Below, piece by piece: positions 1 to 6,644 of a stretch of DNA of 8,666 nucleotides. The position numbers and the translations under genes are program-made. Origin of the DNA: Robiginitomaculum sp. (lineage in GTDB: Bacteria > Pseudomonadota > Alphaproteobacteria > Caulobacterales > Maricaulaceae); NCBI GenBank assembly GCA_016765255.1, contig JAESQI010000359.1:1-8666 (forward strand), written 5' to 3'. A model generated the notes under the pieces. It was given only the letters and a program-made list of their open reading frames with translations. It ran no database searches and was not told where the DNA came from. Position 1 is the stretch's first letter. Each line of letters opens with the position of its first letter.

Positions 1-353
1 CCCACCATCTGAAACGACATTTGATTGCCGTAAATCAGGATAGCCCATCCCCTTATGGCCTCGGACACGGCGCGCAAAACCACAAGCCCGCCAAACCCTA
101 TCAATAGCGCAAACAGTAATTGCGTATCTTGCGGGCCCACGGCTTTATCCACAACCAATTGCAAGTAAAACGGGGCCGCCAAAGCGACAATTTGCAAAAT
201 AACCGACAAGGTAAGAGTTTGAAATAAAGCCCGCCAAAGACCGCGCATCTTGCCCCATAAATGAGATAATTTGGGTTTGAGCCTATCTTGCAAAGTATTA
301 AAATCAGCAGCGGGGGTTAATTCCAACGCCACGCCAGAAAAATGATCAGACAC
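1..353 (-). pseudogene. Peptidase-containing ABC exporter, transmembrane part after a frameshift (partial)
   Basis: This is the continuation of the C39-peptidase ABC exporter in a second reading frame. From the GTG at 353-351 the minus strand is open for 117 codons to the window edge. It begins VSDHFSGVALELTP, the sequence expected directly after the C39 domain in CvaB/RaxB-type exporters. Two membrane segments follow (about residues 43-66 and 78-93), ending in a linker with REVS-like character (RAVSEAIRGW). These are the first helices of the ABC membrane domain. The rest of the membrane domain and the nucleotide-binding domain lie outside the window. In the family the protein uses ATP to export a peptide after cutting off its double-glycine leader. 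No ribosome site belongs to this part, so it should be translated only as a fusion with the upstream C39 part. It is therefore scored as the broken 3' portion of one gene. A sequencing error in the A run could restore it. Confidence 0.8.
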
Positions 354-736
354 TTTTCAAGCGCCATAACCCGAAGGCCACGCCCCGGATCAATAAAATA
401 CACCTTATTGCCTACTACTTTTTTAAGGACAATAAAATGGTTGAGGTCCCAATGCAGTATGGCGGGTGTTTGGATTTTGTGAATTTGTTCTAACTCTACC
501 CGTAGCGGGCGCGACGACAAATACAGGCGCCCCGCCGTCTGCATAACCTGCTTTAAGCTCGCACCCTTTAAAGACACTGACGCAGTTTTTCGAAGTGCAT
601 TGAGATCAATATCATGACCATGATAACGGGCAATCATCACAAGACAGGCCAGCCCGCATTCCGTAGCCTCGGTTTGCAAAACCACAGGCAGGGTTTTACG
701 GCCCACCCAACTCACGCCGTTTTTCCTAATGCCCAT
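317..736 (-). CDS. C39 peptidase domain of a bacteriocin/peptide ABC exporter (5' part of frameshifted gene)
   Basis: This is the N-terminal peptidase C39 domain of a CvaB/RaxB-like exporter, which cleaves double-glycine leader peptides on the cytoplasmic side during export. Counted from the ATG at 736-734, the expected catalytic set is present: oxyanion Gln21 and Cys27 in LQTEATECGLAC, His100 in HWDLNHFIVL, and Asp116 in IDPGRG. The family block SVSLKGASLKQ is also clear. The frame then fails at ALEK: the last residues (CLIIFLAWRWN, then stop) are out of frame, while the expected continuation VSDHFSGVALEL sits in the overlapping frame one base back. A TTG at 742 is an alternative start. ATG 736 is preferred, although neither has a convincing ribosome site, and an in-frame TGA lies just upstream. 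The ORF overlaps the 3' end of the HlyD stub by 25 nt. The domain could still fold alone, but as an exporter it is broken unless the frameshift is an error. Confidence 0.85.
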   Translation of the reverse strand: MGIRKNGVSWVGRKTLPVVLQTEATECGLACLVMIARYHGHDIDLNALRKTASVSLKGASLKQVMQTAGRLYLSSRPLRVELEQIHKIQTPAILHWDLNHFIVLKKVVGNKVYFIDPGRGLRVMALEKCLIIFLAWRWN

Positions 737-927
737 AACCAAATTGGCACGGATTCACCGTCAATCATAATTGAGGCAAACAAACTAAACCCGATCAGGC
801 CCACAACAATTACCATCAATAAAATAGTTATAACCCATGTAGATAGAGGCGCAGCCAAGATTACATCCCCAAAAAGGGCTCGGGTTCGGTGGCGTATCGC
901 CTCTTTTCGAAACAGGTCTTTTGTCAT
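712..927 (-). pseudogene. HlyD/CvaA-family adaptor, N-terminal stub only
   Basis: This is a 71-residue ORF matching the start of HlyD-family periplasmic adaptors that partner peptidase-ABC exporters. It has the cytoplasmic motif LFRKEAIRHRTRALFGDVIL, then the conserved APLSTWVIT entry into one membrane helix (about residues 29-51), then a short periplasmic start (GESVPIWL). Family members are usually several hundred residues long, with coiled-coil hairpin, lipoyl and beta-barrel domains. All of that is missing here: the frame drifts into WALGKTA and stops inside the next gene. The simplest reading is an internal deletion that fused the adaptor's 5' end to the exporter's 5' end. No good ribosome site precedes the ATG. 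A real miniature anchor protein is possible but less likely. The family call is made by eye from the N-terminal signature. Confidence 0.7.
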
Positions 928-987
928 GAATGGATTTTAACGGCACAATACGTGATTCGCCAAGGAGGAATTTTCGTTCAACCCTAC

Positions 988-1071
988 TGTCATTCCAGCG
1001 TAGGCTGGAATCTGGCCACAAGCTCAAACTTAAGAGCATGGGGCAGACCCCAGATCAAGTCTGAGGTGACA
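988..1071. repeat. Intergenic palindromic repeat (REP/MITE-like)
   Basis: This 84-bp element is bounded by TGTCA (988-992) and TGACA (1067-1071). It contains two hairpins: a perfect 8-bp stem ATTCCAGC/GCTGGAAT (992-999 and 1004-1011, loop GTAG) and a near-perfect stem around CCCCAGA-TCAAG-TCTGAGG (1048-1066). The halves resemble the GTCATTCC...GGAATC and ACTTGATC(T/C)GGGG palindromes seen in many copies between genes in alphaproteobacteria. No coding capacity is seen. It lies between the end of the ftsK-DUF6090 unit and the exporter remnant, both read on the minus strand. Neither hairpin has a T run, so a terminator role is not supported. Only one copy is in this window, so its repeat status rests on resemblance. 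Confidence 0.65.
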
Positions 1072-1139
1072 AAGAGTGAGGCTAGTAAAAAACAAATAAT
1101 GCTAATACCCTTCGACTTCCCAGCACAAGCCTCCTTATT

Positions 1140-1883
1140 TTAGCGCGTCTCTAATTGGACTTGAGTGGTCTCTAATTCTTTGCGCAGTTGCTTTGAAAAT
1201 ATGGGGATATAGCCCTGCCACCGTTCCCATATTTGAAATGATTTTAGAAGTTGATTGTTTGTACAAGCCTGATTGATCGGCACGTTTAAAACCAGTTGGC
1301 GGTTGCGTCTTGAAAAATCAGCCCCAAAATAATCCAATTTTCCGGCTGTCCATTGTTCTATACTGATAATGGGATTGTTTTGGGAAAGTTCTTCCAATGG
1401 TATGGTTTCAGCGTAATGTGCCTCGACCAGAAAAAGATCAAAATAAAACAACATATCCGTAAACCGCTGGCGTTCAGATGGAGACTGTTGAGCTTGTAGG
1501 CGTGAATTTGTCGTTAAATCCTCAAGAGCCTTGCGCCGTAAATGTATGCCGTGTGTGCCTTGTATAAGCATAATGCCCTTAGACACAATTTCTTGGTTGT
1601 CCTCACTTTCAATACAGGATTGCAAAATATCAAAGGCTTGCCCCACTTTTTGTAGCGCGAGCTGGATACCAATGTCGAGTGTATCTAAGGCTTTAAGATT
1701 ACTCGTGTTTTCGAGTTTTAGGCGCTCAAGTGCGCGGTTATATTCCGCCTTGTCGCTCTGCCTTTCGCTCCAATTCGTGATTTGAAAAGCAAGTAATATA
1801 CCAACGACAACAATGAAAAAATCCAGAAATACCGCTAACCAATTTTGGTCGCGGATATTTTTTGTAATGCTGCGTAACCGCAT
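1140..1883 (-). CDS. DUF6090-like single-pass membrane protein
   Basis: This 247-residue protein has unknown function. A short basic N-terminus (MRLRSITKNIRDQNW) leads into one membrane helix at about residues 15-36 (AVFLDFFIVVVGILLAFQIT), followed at once by NWSERQSDKAEY. This RDQNW...DFFIVVVG...NW arrangement is the hallmark of the DUF6090 family, by recognition only. Residues 40-85 are charged and probably helical or coiled-coil. The rest is a soluble domain without known catalytic motifs. The start is the ATG at 1883-1881, only 3 nt after the ftsK stop. An AAGGG within the last ftsK codons could act as its ribosome site, so translation is probably coupled to ftsK. Co-expression would place it at the membrane alongside FtsK, but there is no direct evidence for a division role. 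The base composition seems slightly more A+T-rich than ftsK. Confidence 0.8.
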   Translation of the reverse strand: MRLRSITKNIRDQNWLAVFLDFFIVVVGILLAFQITNWSERQSDKAEYNRALERLKLENTSNLKALDTLDIGIQLALQKVGQAFDILQSCIESEDNQEIVSKGIMLIQGTHGIHLRRKALEDLTTNSRLQAQQSPSERQRFTDMLFYFDLFLVEAHYAETIPLEELSQNNPIISIEQWTAGKLDYFGADFSRRNRQLVLNVPINQACTNNQLLKSFQIWERWQGYIPIFSKQLRKELETTQVQLETR

Positions 1884-1886
1884 ACC

Positions 1887-4292
1887 CTAATACCCTTGCG
1901 CTTCTGGCAAAAAGATTTCACGTTTGCCGCCGGGGCCAGACGGGCCAATCATCCCGTCGGCTTCCATGCGCTCAACCAAAGTGGCCGCTCGGTTATAGCC
2001 AATGCCGAGACGGCGTTGAATATAACTGGTCGAAGCTTTGCGGTCACGGGCCACAATCGCCACGGCCTTATCAAATGTTTCGTCGCCTGTGCTGGTATTG
2101 CCACCGGGGCCGTCTTCGGCGTCTTCTTCAGTGTCAGTGGTGATGTCTTCAAGATAGCTTGGCCCGCCCTGCGCTTTGATGAAACTGGCGATTTTCTCGA
2201 CTTCACTATCAGACACAAATGGGCCGTGTAGCCGCCTTGGTTTGCCGCCGCCCGCGAGAAATAACATATCACCCATGCCGAGGAGTTGCTCACCGCCCTG
2301 CTCGCCCAATATGGTGCGACTATCAATTTTCGAACTGACCGAAAAGGAAATTCGCGTGGGGAAATTGGCTTTAATCGTGCCCGTAATCACGTCCACTGAT
2401 GGGCGTTGAGTGGCCATAATCATATGAATACCAGCAGCCCGCGCCATTTGGGCTAAGCGTTGCACCGTACCTTCAATATCCTTGCCTGCCACCATCATCA
2501 AATCCGCCATCTCGTCAATGACCACAACAATAAACGGCATAAATTCATAATTTAAGGTTTCTGTTTCGTAGATAGGTTCACCCGTCTCTTTACTATATCC
2601 AGTCATTACGGTTCGGGTCATATCCTCACCGCTCGTCTGGGCGATGCGAACTTTTTCGTTATAGCCCGCAATAGAACGCACACCCATTTTGGACATTTTT
2701 TTGTAACGGCTTTCCATTTCTCGCACTGTCCATTTTAAGGCCACAACCGCCTTTTTAGGTTCTGTCACCACAGGGGCCAGCAAATGCGGCACGCCGTCAT
2801 AGACCGATAATTCCAGCATTTTGGGATCAATCATAATGAACTTACATTGCTCTGGCGTTAAGGTATACATGAGCGATAAAATCATCGCATTGATACCAAC
2901 AGACTTACCTGAACCCGTTGTCCCCGCCACTAACATATGCGGCATTTTGGCAAGGTCAGCAAAGAACGGCTTGCCGCCAATGTCCTCGCCCATAGCCAAA
3001 GGCAATGAATGTCCGCAGGTTTTAAAGGCCTTACTGGCCAGCATCTCGCGCAGATAAACGGTTTCGCGGCGACGGTTTGGAAGCTCTATCCCGATAGCGT
3101 TACGCCCGGGCACTACGGCCACTCGCGCCGATTGCGCCGCCATAGAGCGAGCAATATCATCGGCGAGGTTAATCACCCTTGCCGACTTCACACCAGCGGC
3201 GGGAACAAATTCATAAAGTGTAACCACAGGGCCGGGCCGTACTGCATTGATCTCGCCTTCAACACCAAAGTCCGCCAAGACAACGCTTAATTCTTCGGCG
3301 GATTTTTGCAAGGCGCCCGTGTCCGTAACTGAGACACGCGGCGGCGGTGTGCTCAGTAGATCAAGTTTTGGCAGAATAAATTTTCCGTTTTTGGGGAATT
3401 TATACTTAGCCATTTTGGCTTTACTGACCACCGCTTTGGGCACTGGAGCCGCGTGGGTATACTCTACCTCTTGGGGCTCTGCCATTAAGGTTGCCGTAGG
3501 GTGGGTTGTGTTTGGCGGGGTATAAACGTCTTCAACACCGGGTGTTTCTTCCCAAACCCGCCGATTATCAAACCCTGCTTGCTCAAGAGGATCAATGTAG
3601 GATTTCTGAAACTTACGTTTTAGAAACGCAATGAACCCGTCGAGCTTGACCCGAAATATTGCCCAAACCAATCCTATGGCGTCCCAAAGTTCTGCAACGT
3701 CGCGCCCAACCATGCCGATAAAGCGGCCAAAGCAATACCCCAGCGCGCAAAAAGCTAAAACAGCCGTTATCCCGCCGCCAACAGAGGCATTTATTTTTAA
3801 GCCTGTAAATATGGATTGGACACCGAGGAACAGACGATCCCCGAGCCAACCGCCAATCCCTGTACCCATGGGCCAACTTTGCGGGATTGGAAAGGCGGCT
3901 AAAAACATGGTCAGGAAAAACACAGTAAATACCAACAAGGCACTTCGCCGCATTGAATCCCATTTTGTGATCCCCAAACGAGGTTTAAAAACGGCACGGG
4001 CGGCGGCAAACATCATCAACCCCCCGAGTGGCAACGCAGCCCAACCCAGCATTTGCAAAATCCAATTGGCAAGGCTTGCACCGGGTGTACCAAGGAAATT
4101 ATGCATATTGCCCGCAAGGCCCGCCGTATCCCCATTGGGATCAAAAGGGCTAAAGCTCAGAAGAGAGACAACAATAATCGCGCCGATACCACCAAGACCA
4201 CAGGCCCATAAAGCCCGTTTTAACGCGCTCGCTGGCGGCATACCGTCGTCAAGGAGCGCAGGGTCAAAAGTCGCTTGGGCAATAGGGGGCAC
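1887..4292 (-). CDS. ftsK: DNA translocase FtsK
   Basis: FtsK is the septal DNA pump that uses ATP to clear chromosome termini and activate XerCD recombination at dif. At 801 residues it is a compact, complete family member. The N-terminal domain has about four membrane helices (roughly residues 26-46, 75-99, 116-134 and 168-190). A short linker (about 225-300) is rich in Pro and Thr. The motor follows: alpha domain about 320-430, then the RecA-like beta domain with Walker A GTTGSGKS (457-464), Walker B IVVVIDEMADLM (D593, E594), MATQRPSVDVITG and KIDSRTILGEQGGEQLLG. The C-terminal gamma winged helix (about 735-797, RRLGIGYNRAATLVERME), which reads KOPS sites and contacts XerD, is intact. The start is GTG at 4292-4290, supported by GGAG 6 nt upstream. 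hslV diverges from it, and the DUF6090 gene follows after 3 nt. Confidence 0.97.
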   Translation of the reverse strand: MPPIAQATFDPALLDDGMPPASALKRALWACGLGGIGAIIVVSLLSFSPFDPNGDTAGLAGNMHNFLGTPGASLANWILQMLGWAALPLGGLMMFAAARAVFKPRLGITKWDSMRRSALLVFTVFFLTMFLAAFPIPQSWPMGTGIGGWLGDRLFLGVQSIFTGLKINASVGGGITAVLAFCALGYCFGRFIGMVGRDVAELWDAIGLVWAIFRVKLDGFIAFLKRKFQKSYIDPLEQAGFDNRRVWEETPGVEDVYTPPNTTHPTATLMAEPQEVEYTHAAPVPKAVVSKAKMAKYKFPKNGKFILPKLDLLSTPPPRVSVTDTGALQKSAEELSVVLADFGVEGEINAVRPGPVVTLYEFVPAAGVKSARVINLADDIARSMAAQSARVAVVPGRNAIGIELPNRRRETVYLREMLASKAFKTCGHSLPLAMGEDIGGKPFFADLAKMPHMLVAGTTGSGKSVGINAMILSLMYTLTPEQCKFIMIDPKMLELSVYDGVPHLLAPVVTEPKKAVVALKWTVREMESRYKKMSKMGVRSIAGYNEKVRIAQTSGEDMTRTVMTGYSKETGEPIYETETLNYEFMPFIVVVIDEMADLMMVAGKDIEGTVQRLAQMARAAGIHMIMATQRPSVDVITGTIKANFPTRISFSVSSKIDSRTILGEQGGEQLLGMGDMLFLAGGGKPRRLHGPFVSDSEVEKIASFIKAQGGPSYLEDITTDTEEDAEDGPGGNTSTGDETFDKAVAIVARDRKASTSYIQRRLGIGYNRAATLVERMEADGMIGPSGPGGKREIFLPEAQGY

Positions 4293-4298
4293 GTATTT

Positions 4299-4302
4299 CT
4301 CC
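4299..4302 (-). promoter_or_regulatory. Ribosome binding site of ftsK
   Basis: On the minus strand GGAG lies 6 nt before the GTG at 4292-4290 (context TGGAGAAATACGTG). It supports this non-ATG start, since no ATG near the beginning of the conserved N-terminal region has a comparable site. Confidence 0.7.
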
Positions 4303-4380
4303 AGTTAATACTTAAAGGAAAGTAAAGGCCGACGGTAAAGGAGGCGTAAACAAAGCCTAAATTATTTGCGTGGCGTTATG

Positions 4381-4408
4381 CTTGTATTTCTTCTAATATT
4401 TCCCAAAT
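4381..4408 (+). promoter_or_regulatory. Candidate sigma-32 (heat-shock) promoter of hslV
   Basis: CTTGTAT (4381-4387) is followed after 13 nt by TCCCAAAT (4401-4408). This resembles the heat-shock pattern CTTGAAA - 13 to 15 nt - CCCCATnT. Transcription would start at about 4415-4418, leaving a leader of roughly 25 nt before the ATG at 4442, with GGAG at 4432-4435. hslV is a classic heat-shock gene, which makes the match plausible. The match is imperfect and by eye only. Confidence 0.5.
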
Positions 4409-4441
4409 AAGAAGCATAAAAACTTTAATACGGAGAGCCAC

Positions 4442-4963
4442 ATGACAACAATTTTAACAGTGCGTAAAAACGGCAAGGTCATTGTGATTGGGGATGGGCA
4501 AGTGTCTGCGGGCAATACGGTGATGAAATCCTCGGCTCGCAAAGTGCGCCGCATTATTGGCGGCTCTGTTATTATCGGGTTTGCAGGCGCGACGGCAGAC
4601 GCCTTTGCCCTGATGGAAAGACTAGAGGCCAAGTTAGAACAATACCCAACCCAATTGGCACGGGCCTGTGTGGAACTGGCCAAAGATTGGCGCACGGATA
4701 AAGTACTACGGCAATTGCAAGCCATGATGATTGTGGTTGATAAATCAGAAACATTTGTCCTAACGGGTAACGGCGATGTTGTCGAACCTGACGACGGCGT
4801 CACAGCGATTGGCAGCGGTGGAAATTACGCGTTGGCCGCTGCCCGCGCGCTTGAACCTTACGAAAAAGACCCGGAAAAACTAGCACGCCGAGCCATGAAA
4901 ATCGCCGCCGATATCTGTGTTTTTACCAATGATAATTTTGTCGTGGAAAGCTTGGACGCATAA
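4442..4963 (+). CDS. hslV: ATP-dependent protease subunit HslV (ClpQ)
   Basis: HslV is the threonine peptidase core of the cytosolic HslUV protease. It forms a double hexamer that degrades misfolded and regulatory proteins fed to it by the HslU ATPase. The 173-residue length is normal. Removal of Met1 exposes the nucleophile Thr in MTTIL. The other active-site residues are present: D18 (GDGQ), K34 (SARKVRR) and S125 (GSGG), which are 17, 33 and 124 in mature numbering. LAKDWRTDKVLR, LTGNGDVVEP and AADICVFTNDN are family blocks. The start is supported by GGAG 6 nt upstream and gives an E. coli-like N-terminus with no propeptide. hslU, usually the next gene, is absent: a minus-strand gene ends 10 nt downstream. 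HslU must be encoded elsewhere if the protease works. Confidence 0.97.
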   Translation: MTTILTVRKNGKVIVIGDGQVSAGNTVMKSSARKVRRIIGGSVIIGFAGATADAFALMERLEAKLEQYPTQLARACVELAKDWRTDKVLRQLQAMMIVVDKSETFVLTGNGDVVEPDDGVTAIGSGGNYALAAARALEPYEKDPEKLARRAMKIAADICVFTNDNFVVESLDA

Positions 4964-4973
4964 ACCCCGCCCC

Positions 4974-6644
4974 CTAGCCTTGCGGCTTTAACCAACCTTG
5001 ATAGGCAACAATCAAACCAATTATAGGGAATTTAATCGTCACGTTAAAATGAAAAATCCCGTCTTTTTCATGCTCAAAGCTCTCTCCTTTTGGTAATAAA
5101 AACTTGGGCACAGGAAACCCAAATACGGTCATACGGCGCGGTTGTAAATATAGTTTTTTATCTTTGATAACCAACGCCATCCCGATGCTCACAGGGCCGA
5201 AGTGTTCAGTTATAAGATGCGTGTTTTTGCCAATACCTATTTTTTGTTTACTGGTAAAAACGGTGCCACCAAAATTTCGCGCCCAATGCTCACCCTTGGC
5301 GCTGGGGGTAAATGTGACGGTCAGCGGAACATTACGCGCCTGTTTCGAAAAGCCGATGAGTTTCCCAATTCCGATTGCCAAAGGGTTTTCCCCGCGCTGT
5401 ACATGTGCCTTGCCAGCCCAGACGGTTTTTTTGGTACTGCCATGTAAAGCACGTAATTGCTCAGGCAATTGGGTATAGGCCGACCCCAAAACACTCTGAT
5501 ATATAGTATCCCGAACATCATGTGATGACCTCACGCCCATAAAGAGATTGCGGTTTTCAAATAACTCCCCGTAATCAGTCAATGACAATGCATTGGTCGC
5601 AGGCCTTGCCCCGTATTTTGGGCGCTCACCGTTCACGTATTTTCGAACGATGCCCTCGATAGCCATAGACGGGATATACGGGCCATCATCACCTTCTGCC
5701 AGCAAATGCCATGACATAGTCACGTGGGTTTTAGGCTTTCCTTTTACATACCCTTGCGCCTCTATAAACATACCGCCCCTATGCTCGCCAAATTTCATTA
5801 GGTTTAACACAAAGTAAAATAGAGGCGACAGCGGTTCAAACGATGGTAAATGAAATATAGCTCTAAGCTTTGCCAACACATTCAAAGTCCGGTGCAGGAT
5901 TTCAGGCACAGGCCCCGCCCCCATCCAGATATTTTTTAAAGACGGCATTTCAGCGGGCAAGACTTGCAAATCGGGAACGTCAACCAGTGAAAAATGAATA
6001 TTGCGCAACGGCAAAAGGCCTGGTGGCGCGATAGTGTAGCGCATGCTTTCCGTCAGGCCTTTAGCTTCTATTAGCTTACCATCTCGTATCAATTTCACAG
6101 GCCCGCCCGCATAGCCAATAACCGCCCGCATCACATTAAGTCCGATACCTGCATAGGGCGACGGAGCAATCCCGCCCTTAACCGACTCGATTACCATGTG
6201 GTTTTGAAATTCCGACACGACCGCAGCGCTGAGCACAGGAAAACTACTCACACCTGAGAGTGCAAAAATACCGGATTTTTTAGCTTGTCCATCAAATTCG
6301 GAAATTCCGAATACGAAATCCGCACAATCGGCAAAATCCAGATAATGAATTTTGGCGTCGATACAGGCCTTAACCACTGCATATGTATTGTGACTATATT
6401 TTTGAAAGGGGCCAGAGGCATCAACAACCATGTCAGGCACGTAGCGTTTAAGCGCTACCCCTATGTCTTTGCGGTCAAGTTTAAGCGGGATAAAACGCGC
6501 CGCCCCTGTTAATGTTTTGCAAAAGGCAATGGCCTTTTCTTCCGTGCGACCACAGATATAAATATCAAGACCAGCAAGACCCGATAAAAGCTCGGCCAGT
6601 CTGCCGCCAAACACCCCATATCCACCTAGAATTAAAATTTTCAT
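4974..6644 (-). CDS. Saccharopine dehydrogenase-like protein with C-terminal DUF4166 domain
   Basis: This is a 556-residue two-domain protein. The N-terminal part is a saccharopine dehydrogenase/reductase-like NAD(P)-binding fold, opening MKILILGGYGVFGGRLAELL with the Rossmann glycines G7, G8, G10 and G13. A second-strand CGRTEEKA follows, and then VVDASGPFQKYS and HYLDFADCADFV, both typical of this family rather than of true lysine-pathway enzymes. From about residue 380 (YQSVLGSAYTQLPEQLRALHG) to the end, the sequence matches the character of DUF4166, a domain of unknown function often joined to such reductases. No membrane helix is evident, so it is probably cytosolic. The substrate is unknown, and true saccharopine dehydrogenase activity is unlikely given the added domain. 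The ATG (6644-6642) overlaps the stop of the DCC gene as ATGA, indicating coupled translation. The gene ends 10 nt from the convergent hslV. Family is confident; function is not known. Confidence 0.88.
   Translation of the reverse strand: MKILILGGYGVFGGRLAELLSGLAGLDIYICGRTEEKAIAFCKTLTGAARFIPLKLDRKDIGVALKRYVPDMVVDASGPFQKYSHNTYAVVKACIDAKIHYLDFADCADFVFGISEFDGQAKKSGIFALSGVSSFPVLSAAVVSEFQNHMVIESVKGGIAPSPYAGIGLNVMRAVIGYAGGPVKLIRDGKLIEAKGLTESMRYTIAPPGLLPLRNIHFSLVDVPDLQVLPAEMPSLKNIWMGAGPVPEILHRTLNVLAKLRAIFHLPSFEPLSPLFYFVLNLMKFGEHRGGMFIEAQGYVKGKPKTHVTMSWHLLAEGDDGPYIPSMAIEGIVRKYVNGERPKYGARPATNALSLTDYGELFENRNLFMGVRSSHDVRDTIYQSVLGSAYTQLPEQLRALHGSTKKTVWAGKAHVQRGENPLAIGIGKLIGFSKQARNVPLTVTFTPSAKGEHWARNFGGTVFTSKQKIGIGKNTHLITEHFGPVSIGMALVIKDKKLYLQPRRMTVFGFPVPKFLLPKGESFEHEKDGIFHFNVTIKFPIIGLIVAYQGWLKPQG

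Noticed and set aside
1088..1132. Tiny minus-strand ORF (GTG, MLGSRRVLALFVFY) behind an AAGGAGG-like sequence
   Set aside because: It has only 14 codons, and the ribosome site is too close to the GTG (about 3 nt). There is no double-glycine leader or other sign of a bacteriocin precursor.
614..1143. Overlapping plus-strand frames across the exporter remnant and the repeat
   Set aside because: They run antisense to the HlyD/C39 sequences and through the palindromic repeat. The AAGGAGG-like stretch at 962-968 is not followed by a sensible gene.
3631..4308. Long open frame of 225 codons on the plus strand, opposite ftsK
   Set aside because: It is antisense to the well-conserved FtsK membrane domain, has a low-complexity Pro/Lys/Ile-rich translation with no recognisable domain, and lacks a ribosome site.
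4964..4990. Possible bidirectional terminator between hslV and the convergent gene (AGCC-TTGC-GGCT then TTT)
   Set aside because: The stem is only 4 bp, lies inside the end of the convergent coding region, and has a very short T run.
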